The position numbers and the translations under genes were made by a program. From NCBI GenBank assembly GCA_002342035.1, contig DDPE01000084.1, positions 1 to 25,734 of the forward strand: a stretch of 25,734 nt of DNA, written 5' to 3'. The stretch comes from Asticcacaulis sp. UBA2476. GTDB taxonomy: Bacteria > Pseudomonadota > Alphaproteobacteria > Caulobacterales > Caulobacteraceae. Below are positions 1 through 7,066 of this stretch, piece by piece (the stretch's first letter is position 1; every line of letters starts with the position of its first letter). The notes under the pieces are model-generated. The model was not told the DNA's origin. It was given only the letters and a program-made list of their open reading frames with translations, and made no database searches.

Positions 1-106
1 GGGACGTACCCTGACCATCCGGCAATACCGCTGACGGCCCGGCATCGCAGGCCGCGATAAACAGCGCTAAAAACCCAAATAAGCATAATGGTTTAAACCT
101 GCCCAC
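1..106 (-). CDS. Putative lipoprotein, N-terminal part only
   Basis: The minus strand reads GTG at 106-104 followed by about 35 codons running off the left edge. The peptide begins MGRFKPLCLFGFLALFIAAC: a short positive start, a hydrophobic stretch and a lipobox-like IAAC, so a lipoprotein signal with the cysteine at residue 20. A strong ribosome site (GGAGG at 120-116) lies nine bases before the GTG, which supports this start over an ATG in another frame. The gene is divergent from coaBC. The mature part is almost entirely outside the window, so no function can be given. Confidence 0.6.
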   Translation of the reverse strand, partial: MGRFKPLCLFGFLALFIAACDAGPSAVLPDGQGTS

Positions 107-185
107 CTTGCTTTTCCTCCCCCGTCAGGCCATGTAGGAAGCCAGATATGGCATAAGACCTGCCACCGGAAAAGGGAATTACGGC

Positions 186-1391
186 ATGGCCGCACCGGCT
201 CAAAAGCGCGTTCTGCTGATCATTGGCGGCGGGATTGCGGCCTATAAAAGCTTGAGCCTGATCCGGCTGCTGCGGACAGCGGGCATCGGCGTGCGGGTGG
301 TGCTGACGTATGCCGCCAAAGAATTTGTCACCCCTTTAAGCGCCGGTGCGCTCAGCAATGATAAGGTCTATACCGACCTGTTTGACCTCAATGACGAAGC
401 CGAGATGGGCCATATCGCCTTGTCGCGCGCTGCCGATCTGGTCGTGGTCGCCCCCGCGACGGCCAATATGATGGCTAAGCTGGCGAACGGTTTAGCCGAT
501 GATCTTGCGTCAACCCTGCTGCTGGCCACCGACAAGCGGGTGATGATGGCGCCGGCCATGAACGTGCGCATGTGGCACCACGGCGCCACCCAGCGCAATG
601 TCGCGACACTGACGAATGATGGCGTCCTGATGGTCGGTCCCGAAGAAGGCGATATGGCCTGCGGCGAATTTGGTCTGGGCCGGATGGCCGAACCGGAGGT
701 GATCTTCAAGGCCATAATGGCTGAGCTTAATCCCCGCACCGGCGCGCTTGGTGGCAAGCATGTCCTGATGACGGCGGGGCCGACCTTTGAGCCGCTCGAT
801 CCGGTGCGGGGGATTACCAACCGCTCTTCGGGTAAGCAGGGCTATGCCATTGCCGAAGCCTTGGCGGCCGAAGGCGCAAAAGTCACCCTCATTTCCGGCC
901 CGGTGTCCCTGCCCACCCCCGAAGGGGTGGAGCGCATTGATGTGCGCACGGCGTTAGAAATGTTTGATGCGGTGCATGCCCATTTGCCCGCCGATGCCTT
1001 TATTGGCGTGGCGGCAGTGTCTGACTGGCGCGCGCAAACCGTGGCGGTGGATAAGCAGAAAAAATCCGCCGGTAGCGACGAACTGACCCTTACCCTGATC
1101 AAAAACCCGGACATTCTGGCCTCGGTCGGCCTTCATACGACCCTGCGCCCGACTCTGGTGATCGGCTTTGCGGCGGAGACCCAAAATCTGGAGGTTTACG
1201 GCAAGACCAAGCTGCGCACCAAGGGGGCGGATGCCATCTTTGCCAACGAAGTCGGTGACGATAAGGTTTTTGATCAGGACACCACCAATATGATGCTGAT
1301 CGACGCCCACGGCCCGACGGCGGTCAAGCGCCTGACCAAGGCCGAGGTCGCGACAGACATCACCCAATATATTATTAGCCGTTTAAAGTAA
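186..1391 (+). CDS. coaBC: Bifunctional phosphopantothenoylcysteine decarboxylase / phosphopantothenate-cysteine ligase
   Basis: This enzyme carries out two successive steps of coenzyme A synthesis in the cytoplasm: CTP-dependent joining of cysteine to 4'-phosphopantothenate, then FMN-dependent decarboxylation to 4'-phosphopantetheine. The N-terminal CoaC flavoprotein domain (about 1-180) shows the GGGIAAYK start, the active-site histidine at 76 (MGHIALS), PAMN at 123-126 and the ACGEFGLGRM cysteine loop at 158-167. The C-terminal CoaB domain (about 190-401) shows the GPTFEPLDPVRGITNRSSG dinucleotide-binding-like segment, AAVSDW near 276, KNPDIL at 306-311 and GFAAET at 327-332. A length of 401 residues is normal for the fused form. 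An AGGG ribosome site precedes the ATG. dut follows after seven bases, so the two are probably one operon. Nothing is missing. Confidence 0.97.
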   Translation: MAAPAQKRVLLIIGGGIAAYKSLSLIRLLRTAGIGVRVVLTYAAKEFVTPLSAGALSNDKVYTDLFDLNDEAEMGHIALSRAADLVVVAPATANMMAKLANGLADDLASTLLLATDKRVMMAPAMNVRMWHHGATQRNVATLTNDGVLMVGPEEGDMACGEFGLGRMAEPEVIFKAIMAELNPRTGALGGKHVLMTAGPTFEPLDPVRGITNRSSGKQGYAIAEALAAEGAKVTLISGPVSLPTPEGVERIDVRTALEMFDAVHAHLPADAFIGVAAVSDWRAQTVAVDKQKKSAGSDELTLTLIKNPDILASVGLHTTLRPTLVIGFAAETQNLEVYGKTKLRTKGADAIFANEVGDDKVFDQDTTNMMLIDAHGPTAVKRLTKAEVATDITQYIISRLK

Positions 1392-1398
1392 CATACCC

Positions 1399-1851
1399 AT
1401 GACCATTACCGCCCAGATTATCCAGCTTCCCCATTCCGCCGGTTTGCCGCTGCCTGCCTATGAAACCGAAGGTTCGGCAGGCCTTGATCTGCGCGCCGCC
1501 GTGCCGGTAGGTGAGCCCATAACGCTGAAACCCCTGCAACGCGCCCTGATCCCGACCGGCCTTAAGATGTCGGTACCGCAGGGTTATGAAATTCAGGTGC
1601 GCCCGCGTTCAGGGCTGGCACTAAAATTCGGCATTACCTGCCTCAATTCGCCGGGGACGGTCGACAGTGATTACCGCGGCGAAGTCGGCGTCATTCTGGT
1701 CAATCTAGGCTCAGAAGATTTCGTCATCAATCGCGGCGACCGCATCGCCCAGATGATTGTGGCCCAGCACGCCCGCCTCGACTGGACGGTGGTTGAAGTG
1801 CTGGATGATACCGCGCGCGGGGCGGGCGGGTTTGGCTCCACCGGTCGGTAA
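1399..1851 (+). CDS. dut: dUTP diphosphatase (dUTPase)
   Basis: Hydrolyses dUTP to dUMP and pyrophosphate, keeping uracil out of DNA and supplying dUMP for thymidylate synthesis. All five trimeric dUTPase motifs are present in order: AGLDLRAA (27-34), PRSGLA (69-74), GTVDSDYRGEVGVIL (86-100) with the catalytic aspartate, RIAQMIV (115-121), and the flexible C-terminal GAGGFGSTG (141-149) that closes over the substrate. At 150 residues it is the standard length. It starts seven bases after the coaBC stop, so it is probably co-transcribed; coaBC-dut is a common pairing in proteobacteria. The later presence of a uracil-glycosylase-linked radical SAM unit 500 bases downstream is suggestive, but that unit has its own promoter. 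Confidence 0.97.
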   Translation: MTITAQIIQLPHSAGLPLPAYETEGSAGLDLRAAVPVGEPITLKPLQRALIPTGLKMSVPQGYEIQVRPRSGLALKFGITCLNSPGTVDSDYRGEVGVILVNLGSEDFVINRGDRIAQMIVAQHARLDWTVVEVLDDTARGAGGFGSTGR

Positions 1852-1963
1852 GTATTTTCGCTTTCTGTGACAGATTCACCACGCCTAAAGCCTTTACGGC
1901 GGCACTGAAACGCGACACTCTGAAAACATTGTTATTTGAGTCGCCGCGGGCACGGAGCGGGCA

Positions 1964-2332
1964 ATGCCGCAGATTGTTGAGTATCTCTGGCTGATTATGG
2001 ACGGGGTGTGGGCCGCCCTCGTGTCGCTCAATATTGTGCCTATGGTTGTGGTGGCGGGCTTTATCGGCCTTTTCCAGTCCAAACCCGCGCATTTTGCCGT
2101 TAAAGCCCTGATCTGTCTGGGGCTGGCGATCCTGATTGACGCGCTATGGCCGCTGACCTTTGGCGGCGACATGGTCATCCCTGCCATTACCCAGCTTGAG
2201 GTTCAGATCCAGATGGTGATGCTCTATGGGCTGGGCTATCTGATCCTTAAGGCTATGGTTCGGGTCAGACGCGCCATTGCCCTGACCCCGTCCCAAAACA
2301 CAGCTAAGCCCGAATCCACCAAAAGCGATTGA
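1964..2332 (+). CDS. Small integral membrane protein of unknown function
   Basis: I do not recognise this family. The 122-residue product has three likely membrane segments: about 15-37 (WAALVSLNIVPMVVVAGFIG), 44-64 (FAVKALICLGLAILIDALWPL) and 80-98 (VQIQMVMLYGLGYLILKAM). A basic stretch (RVRRA) and a polar tail rich in Ser, Lys and Pro follow. A GGAG ribosome site at 1954-1957 supports the ATG at 1964. It lies 112 bases after dut and its stop codon overlaps the -35 element of the next transcription unit, so it is not part of the SOS-linked unit unless read-through occurs. Codon use resembles that of the neighbours, so there is no sign of recent transfer. Confidence 0.75.
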   Translation: MPQIVEYLWLIMDGVWAALVSLNIVPMVVVAGFIGLFQSKPAHFAVKALICLGLAILIDALWPLTFGGDMVIPAITQLEVQIQMVMLYGLGYLILKAMVRVRRAIALTPSQNTAKPESTKSD

Positions 2333-2357
2333 CGGTTTTGAATTAAGAACATATCAT
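2329..2357 (+). promoter_or_regulatory. Sigma-70-type promoter for the radical SAM gene (leaderless mRNA predicted)
   Basis: TTGACG at 2329-2334 and TATCAT at 2352-2357 are separated by exactly 17 bases, close to the consensus -35/-10 pair. Transcription would begin about six to nine bases beyond the -10, at roughly 2363-2366, which is at the ATG (2366). No Shine-Dalgarno sequence precedes that ATG, so the message is probably leaderless. The -35 contains the TGA stop of the upstream membrane gene. This is a reading by eye; the start point is not measured. Confidence 0.65.
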
Positions 2358-2361
2358 GAAC
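2347..2361 (+). promoter_or_regulatory. LexA (SOS) operator
   Basis: GAAC at 2347-2350, seven bases (ATATCAT), and GAAC at 2358-2361. On the minus strand this is GTTC-N7-GTTC, the known LexA recognition sequence in alphaproteobacteria, with no mismatch. It covers the whole -10 element of the promoter above, the expected place for a repressor to block polymerase. The flanks are AT-rich. The following gene's link to DNA repair makes a chance match less likely, but LexA binding here is inference. Confidence 0.72.
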
Positions 2362-2365
2362 AATT

Positions 2366-3598
2366 ATGAAAAAGTCGCTCAAACACCGTCTGGCCATACT
2401 GTCCGATGCCGCCAAATATGACGCCTCCTGCGCCTCAAGCGGCACGACCAAACGCGATTCGTCGCGATCCGGCGGTCTGGGCTCAACCGAAGGATCAGGT
2501 ATTTGTCATGCCTATGCGCCGGATGGGCGTTGCATTTCCCTGCTCAAGATTCTGCTGACCAATTTCTGTATTTATGACTGCGCCTACTGCATTAATCGTT
2601 CATCCTCCAATGTCGAACGGGCACGCTTTTCGGTCGAAGAGGTCATCTGGCTGACGTTGGAGTTTTACCGCCGCAACTATATTGAAGGCCTGTTCCTGTC
2701 GTCAGGGATTATCCGCTCCTCGGACTATACGATGGAGGAGATGGTGCGCATTGCCCGCGACCTGCGCCTCAAGCACAATTTTCAGGGCTATATTCACCTT
2801 AAAACCATCCCTGACGCCTCGGCGAAGCTGATCGAAGAGGCGGGCCTGTTTGCTGACCGGCTGTCGATCAATATCGAACTGCCGACCGATGCCGGGGTTG
2901 AGGCTTTCGCCCCGCAGAAACATCCGGCCAATATCCGCCGCTCTATGGGGGAGTTAAAGCTCAAGATCGATGAGGCGCGCGAACCGACGCTGAAAACCAA
3001 GCGCCGCAAACGCTTTGTGCCAGCGGGACAATCGACCCAGATGATCATCGGCGCCGATGCCACCAATGACGCCACCATTCTGGGTACCAGCGCGCGCCTT
3101 TATGGCGGCTATCAGCTCCGGCGGGTCTATTATTCAGCCTTCAGCCCCATTCCGGATTCGTCACAACATCTGCCGCTAATCAAACCGCCGCTGATGCGCG
3201 AACACCGGCTTTATCAGGCCGACTGGCTTTATAGGTTTTACGGTTTTGATATCGCCGAAATCACCCACGGTCGGGCGGACGGTATGCTCGATCTGGAGCT
3301 TGATCCCAAACTGGCCTGGGCGCTGGCAAATCGTGATCGCTTCCCGGTCGATATCAACCGCGCCGACAAAGAAATGCTGCTGCGGGTGCCGGGATTTGGC
3401 GTCAAGACCGTAATGTCAATCCTGACGGCCCGCCGCCATAAGCGCCTGAAGATGGAGGATCTGGCGCGCCTCAAGGTCTCCCTGAAAAAGGTCAAAGCCT
3501 TCATTGTGGCCGATGGTCATACGCCCATGAACCTGCTGGATCGCAGTGACCTCAAGGCCATGTTTATGCCGCGTCCGGAGCAGTTGAGCCTGTTATGA
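2366..3598 (+). CDS. Putative DNA modification/repair radical SAM protein (UDG-linked family)
   Basis: This belongs to the radical SAM family that is always found beside, or linked to, a uracil-DNA-glycosylase-like partner (TIGR03916 type). Its reaction is not established. The N-terminus carries the family-typical AILSDAAKYDASCASSG (10-26). The iron-sulfur cluster motif CX3CX2C is at Cys68, Cys72 and Cys75 (FCIYDCAYC), on a TIM-barrel-like domain to about residue 270. A helix-hairpin-helix region (INRADKEMLLRVPGFGVKTV, about 330-352) follows and suggests DNA contact. At 410 residues it is full length. The start is fixed by the conserved N-terminus. The gene has a LexA box and a probable leaderless promoter, and its stop overlaps the next start by four bases (ATGA), so the two are translationally coupled. 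The family call is firm; the substrate is unknown. Confidence 0.92.
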   Translation: MKKSLKHRLAILSDAAKYDASCASSGTTKRDSSRSGGLGSTEGSGICHAYAPDGRCISLLKILLTNFCIYDCAYCINRSSSNVERARFSVEEVIWLTLEFYRRNYIEGLFLSSGIIRSSDYTMEEMVRIARDLRLKHNFQGYIHLKTIPDASAKLIEEAGLFADRLSINIELPTDAGVEAFAPQKHPANIRRSMGELKLKIDEAREPTLKTKRRKRFVPAGQSTQMIIGADATNDATILGTSARLYGGYQLRRVYYSAFSPIPDSSQHLPLIKPPLMREHRLYQADWLYRFYGFDIAEITHGRADGMLDLELDPKLAWALANRDRFPVDINRADKEMLLRVPGFGVKTVMSILTARRHKRLKMEDLARLKVSLKKVKAFIVADGHTPMNLLDRSDLKAMFMPRPEQLSLL

Positions 3599-4419
3599 GG
3601 ATCGTCATCGACCGGCGCGGGGATTTTGAAGAATGGCGCGATTCTGCCCGCCACCTGCTGAGTGCAGGCATCCGACCCGAGGCGGTGGAATGGCTGGATC
3701 GCGGCGGCTTGGGTGACGATCTGTTTGGCGCAGATGACGCCGCCCCTAGTGTGAAGACGACCCTGACAGTGCCACGGGCTTTTGTCGATCTGGCCCATAT
3801 TGTGGTGTGTCATGCCGATCTGGCGGCTTACGCGGTGCTCTACAGACTGCTGTGGCGGTTGCAGATTGAGCGTCATCTGTTGAGTATCACGACCGATCCT
3901 GATGTGGTTAGGGCCCATCAGATGGCCAAGTCGGTTGGGCGCGACAGCCATAAGATGAAAGCCTTTGTGCGCTTTAAGGAATTGCCCGCGGTTGAGGGGC
4001 GCAATCGCCGGCAGTTTCTGGCCTGGTTTGAGCCGGATCATTATATTGTCGGCCGCACCGCCGGTTTCTTTCAGCGCCGCTTTGCCGATATGGACTGGGT
4101 GATCGCCACGCCCAAAGGATCAGCAAGCTGGGATGGTGATGCACTGACGGTCTCTGCGCAGCCTGCCTGCAATCCGGAACTGGTCGATGATACGGACGAT
4201 CTGTGGCGGACTTATTTTGCTAATATCTTCAATCCGGCGCGGCTGAAGGTGAAGATGATGCAGACCGAAATGCCGAAAAAATACTGGAAGAACCTGCCCG
4301 AAGCTGACCTGATCCCCGACCTGATCGCCGGGGCCGAAGACCGCGTGCGGGCGATGGCGGCAAAGCCCGCTACCACGGCCCCGAAATTTCACTACCGCAT
4401 CCATAAAATAAAAGGGTGA
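3595..4419 (+). CDS. DUF4130 partner of the radical SAM protein (UdgX-linked domain, unfused form)
   Basis: The partner protein of the preceding radical SAM enzyme (TIGR03915/DUF4130 family). Visible family marks are VGRDSHKMKAFVRFKEL (114-130), WFEPDHYIVGRTAGFFQRRF (144-163), DWVIATP (167-173) and FNPARLKVKMMQTEMPKKYW (212-231). In many bacteria this domain is fused to a UdgX-type uracil-DNA glycosylase. Here the protein ends at residue 274 with a basic tail (HYRIHKIKG) and has no glycosylase domain, so it is the stand-alone version and not a truncation: a proper terminator follows at once. It overlaps the radical SAM gene by four bases. Biochemical function is unknown; a role in recognising or altering damaged DNA is inferred only from family linkage and the LexA box. 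Confidence 0.9.
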   Translation: MRIVIDRRGDFEEWRDSARHLLSAGIRPEAVEWLDRGGLGDDLFGADDAAPSVKTTLTVPRAFVDLAHIVVCHADLAAYAVLYRLLWRLQIERHLLSITTDPDVVRAHQMAKSVGRDSHKMKAFVRFKELPAVEGRNRRQFLAWFEPDHYIVGRTAGFFQRRFADMDWVIATPKGSASWDGDALTVSAQPACNPELVDDTDDLWRTYFANIFNPARLKVKMMQTEMPKKYWKNLPEADLIPDLIAGAEDRVRAMAAKPATTAPKFHYRIHKIKG

Positions 4420-4437
4420 GCCGCAAAGCTCACCCTT
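4412..4437. terminator. Bidirectional intrinsic terminator between the DUF4130 gene and grpE
   Basis: A perfect ten-base-pair hairpin: AAGGGTGAGC (4412-4421), loop CGCAAA, GCTCACCCTT (4428-4437). On the minus strand it is followed by a U-rich run (TTTATTTTATGG), fitting the end of hrcA-grpE, whose stop is 23 bases before it. On the plus strand the T-run comes after a short gap (ATTTTTT at 4447-4453). The TGA stop of the DUF4130 gene lies inside the left arm. Confidence 0.8.
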
Positions 4438-4459
4438 AAATTGCGAAATTTTTTAGCAC

Positions 4460-5080
4460 TTACGCCTTTGTATCAACCGCCGGGTCTTCACCGGTGTCAG
4501 CCTCATGGGCATAGGCGCTGGTGGCCGCGGCAGCCGCTACCGTGTTGGCCGCCGTTTTAGCCGCGGTCGCCACCATGGCCGGACGGATGATGCGCCCAAA
4601 CAGCTCATAGCCGGTCTGCATGACATTGACGACGGCGCCGCCCGTCACATCTTCGGCGGGGACTTCCATCACGGCCTGGTGCAGGTTCGGGTCGAACTTG
4701 TCTCCCCTGAGCGGGTTGACCTTCTTGACGCCGTTTTTCTCAAAGGCCTGCGACAGTTCCTTTTCAGTCATGTCGATACCGAGCACGAAGTTTTTGAACG
4801 CGGCGTCATCAATCTCTTTCGGCGCCGATTGCAGGGCGCGCGTCAGAATATCGGCCACGCCCAAAAGATCGCGTGAGAAACGCTGAATGGCAAAGGCGCG
4901 GGCATCGTTCATTTCGCGCTCAGTGCGGCGTTTGACGTTTTCAACCTCAGCGGCATAGCGCAGGGCCTGTTCCTTCAGGGCCACGTTCTCGCTTTTGAGC
5001 GCCTCAAGTTCGGCCAGCAAGATTTCGGTGGCGTCCTGCTCCAGATCCGCGCCGCCCTCTTCCAAATTCTCGTCCGTCAT
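4460..5080 (-). CDS. grpE: Nucleotide exchange factor GrpE
   Basis: GrpE releases ADP from DnaK and so resets the Hsp70 chaperone cycle in the cytoplasm. The N-terminal third (about 15-65) is a long acidic coiled coil (EILLAELEALKSENVALKEQ). It runs into the conserved VENVKRRTEREMNDARAFA (46-64) and IQRFSRDLLGVADILTRAL. The C-terminal beta domain holds the family signature FDPNLHQAVMEVP (129-141) and TGYELFGRIIRPAMV (156-170). The tail is alanine-rich and acidic. At 206 residues it is of normal length. AAGGGA lies five bases before the ATG. It follows hrcA by 35 bases on the same strand, the usual hrcA-grpE order, and ends just before the shared terminator. Confidence 0.97.
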   Translation of the reverse strand: MTDENLEEGGADLEQDATEILLAELEALKSENVALKEQALRYAAEVENVKRRTEREMNDARAFAIQRFSRDLLGVADILTRALQSAPKEIDDAAFKNFVLGIDMTEKELSQAFEKNGVKKVNPLRGDKFDPNLHQAVMEVPAEDVTGGAVVNVMQTGYELFGRIIRPAMVATAAKTAANTVAAAAATSAYAHEADTGEDPAVDTKA

Positions 5081-5115
5081 ATCTGTCCCTTGATTAATCA
5101 GAATACCCGCCGCTT

Positions 5116-6198
5116 TTAGTCCAGCAGGCGGCCTAAAATTTTGGCGGTGTAGTCAACAAGTGGGATGATCCGCGCGTAATTCAACCGTGCCGGGCCGATT
5201 ACACCGATGGCGCCCACGACCTTCTGACTTTGACCGGCCATGTAAGGCGCTGCAATAACAGCCGAACCGGATAAAGAAAACAGTTTCGATTCCGATCCGA
5301 TGAAAATTCGCACACCTTGAGCGTCTTTAACGTCATCCAGCAGTTCGATCAGCTCTTCTTTTTGCTCCAGATCTTCAAATAATGATCGCACCCGCTCAAG
5401 GTCATCAAGGCTTGAGGCCTCCAGAAGATTGGCCCGCCCGCGCACGATCAGGGCGCGCTTATTGCCTTCTTCGCCTGACCAGGCCGCCAGCCCCTGATTA
5501 ATCAGAACGGAGGCCGCTTCATCCAGCTTTTGGCGTTCTTCGGCCAGTTCGGCGGCCAGTTCACGCTTGGCCTCGCCTAATGTGCGGCCACGGATACGGG
5601 CATTGAGATAGTTTGACGCCTCAATCAGCACCGACGGCGTGGTCCCAAGCGCCACGGTCATCAGGCGGTTTTCCACCCGCCCGTCATCATAGACTAGCAC
5701 GGCCAGCGCCTGATCCGGCCCCAGCAGGATAAACTCGACATGCTTGACCCCGGCCTCAAAGCTTGGGGTCATGACGACGCCCGCCCCGCCGGCCAGACCC
5801 GACAGCATGGAGGAGGCTTCGCGCAGGGCGGTGTCGAAACTACGGCCTTTTGAGGTCAGACGGGCTTCGATGTCGCGTTTGGCGTCTTCGCTAAGATCGC
5901 CGATCTCAAGCAAACCATCGACAAACAAACGAAGCCCATGATGGGTCGGTAACCTTCCCGATGAGGTGTGCGGAGCGGATAAAAGCCCCAGATGAGCCAG
6001 ATCCTGCATGGTGTTGCGAATAGAGGCCGGAGATAGCGACACGCCGCTGCGCGATAAGGTGCGCGATCCGACCGGCTCACCGGTTTCCAGATAGGTCTCA
6101 ACCACCTGCCGGAAAATATCGCGGGCCCGCGCATCCAGTTCGGTCAGGGATGCGCCGGACGACAATATGGTGGACGCGCTCAAGGGGGATCTGATCAT
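5116..6198 (-). CDS. hrcA: Heat-inducible transcription repressor HrcA
   Basis: HrcA represses heat-shock genes by binding CIRCE operators and is controlled by GroEL. The N-terminal winged helix (about 20-90) includes EPVGSRTLSR and LSPASIRNTMQDLAHLGLL, then the highly conserved SGRLPTHHGLRLFVD (80-94). The C-terminal GAF-like and dimerisation region ends with GAIGVIGPARLNYARIIPLV. I chose the ATG at 6198 (360 residues); the open frame continues upstream to a TTG at 6228 that would add ten poorly supported residues. It is divergent from rph and co-directional with grpE. No CIRCE inverted repeat is visible upstream, so self-repression is not evident here. Confidence 0.95.
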   Translation of the reverse strand: MIRSPLSASTILSSGASLTELDARARDIFRQVVETYLETGEPVGSRTLSRSGVSLSPASIRNTMQDLAHLGLLSAPHTSSGRLPTHHGLRLFVDGLLEIGDLSEDAKRDIEARLTSKGRSFDTALREASSMLSGLAGGAGVVMTPSFEAGVKHVEFILLGPDQALAVLVYDDGRVENRLMTVALGTTPSVLIEASNYLNARIRGRTLGEAKRELAAELAEERQKLDEAASVLINQGLAAWSGEEGNKRALIVRGRANLLEASSLDDLERVRSLFEDLEQKEELIELLDDVKDAQGVRIFIGSESKLFSLSGSAVIAAPYMAGQSQKVVGAIGVIGPARLNYARIIPLVDYTAKILGRLLD

Positions 6199-6251
6199 TC
6201 CGCACAGAATAGAAGCCAATCCGGCCAATGTGAAGTCAAATGCTAAGGAAA

Positions 6252-6295
6252 AGGGTTTTAACCCTCGTTAAGACCTGATACGGCAATGGCCATTG
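6252..6295. promoter_or_regulatory. Two perfect palindromes in the hrcA-rph divergent gap
   Basis: AGGGTTTTAACCCT (6252-6265; six-base arms, two-base centre) and CAATGGCCATTG (6284-6295; unbroken twelve-base palindrome) lie in the 115-base gap between the two start codons. They could be operators or part of the rph leader. No known factor is assigned; palindromes of this size do occur by chance. Confidence 0.3.
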
Positions 6296-6313
6296 TTTTC
6301 GGGGTCTTAATCC

Positions 6314-7066
6314 ATGTCGCAGTTCGAAGCTTTAAACGCGCTCAAAACCATCCGCCCGTCAGGCCGCAAGCCAGATCAGTTGCGTAGCGTTACGATTGAA
6401 ACCGGTGTCACGCGTTATGCCGAAGGCTCATGCATGGTGTCGTTCGGCCACACCAAGGTGCTGGTGACCGCCAGCGTCGAACAGGGTGTACCGCCGTTCC
6501 TCAAAGGTAAAGGTCAGGGCTGGGTTACGGCCGAATACGGTATGCTGCCGCGCTCAACCCACACCCGCTCGCGTCGTGAAGCCGCTGCTGGTAAGCAGTC
6601 CGGGCGGACACAGGAAATTCAGCGCCTGATCGGCAGGTCTATGCGCGCGGTCGTTGACCTGAAAGCGCTGGGTGAACGTCAGATCACTATCGACTGCGAT
6701 GTCATTCAGGCTGATGGCGGCACCCGCACCGCGGCGATTACCGGGGCGTGGGTCGCGTTGTCGATGGCCTGCAACTACCTGCTCGAAGAAAAAGTGATCT
6801 CGAAAAATCCAATCATAGATCAGATTGCGGCGATCTCATGCGGGATTTTTGCGAGTACGCCGGTGCTGGATCTGGATTACGAAGAAGACTCGAACGCCGA
6901 AACAGATGCTAATTTCGTGATCACTGGCTCTGGCGACGCTGTTGAAATTCAGGCCACCGGCGAAAAGCGCGGCTTCTCTCGCGATGAATTTAATGCCCTG
7001 TTCGATCTGGCCCATGCCGGGGCGACCGAGTTGTTTGCCTTGCAGAACAAGGCTTTGGGAAAATAA
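6314..7066 (+). CDS. rph: Ribonuclease PH
   Basis: A phosphate-dependent 3'-to-5' exoribonuclease that trims tRNA precursors, acting as a ring-shaped hexamer in the cytoplasm. Family motifs are all present: RSVTIETG, EGSCMVSFGHTKVLVTASVE (37-56), EYGMLPRSTHTR (74-85), the phosphate-binding arginine region GRTQEIQRLIGRSMRAVVDL (97-116), QADGGTRTAAITGAW (132-146) and the catalytic aspartate segment LDLDYEEDS. At 250 residues it is slightly longer than the usual 238, through a few extra residues at the N-terminus. It is divergent from hrcA. Its stop codon directly abuts the stop of the opposing XRE gene with no base between, so a separate terminator for rph is not seen. Confidence 0.97.
   Translation: MSQFEALNALKTIRPSGRKPDQLRSVTIETGVTRYAEGSCMVSFGHTKVLVTASVEQGVPPFLKGKGQGWVTAEYGMLPRSTHTRSRREAAAGKQSGRTQEIQRLIGRSMRAVVDLKALGERQITIDCDVIQADGGTRTAAITGAWVALSMACNYLLEEKVISKNPIIDQIAAISCGIFASTPVLDLDYEEDSNAETDANFVITGSGDAVEIQATGEKRGFSRDEFNALFDLAHAGATELFALQNKALGK

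Noticed and set aside
3517..4041. A 174-codon open frame opposite the radical SAM/DUF4130 junction
   Set aside because: It covers the coupled junction of two conserved genes and its product has no recognisable feature.
4452..4460. TTAGCACTT beside the grpE stop, like half of a CIRCE operator
   Set aside because: No GAGTGCTAA partner follows, and it is at the 3' end of the operon, not at a promoter.
6258..6271. TTAA-CCCTCG-TTAA in the hrcA-rph gap, like a CtrA site
   Set aside because: The spacing is six and not the usual seven, the flanks do not fit, and part of it is already in a palindrome. Too weak to claim cell-cycle control.
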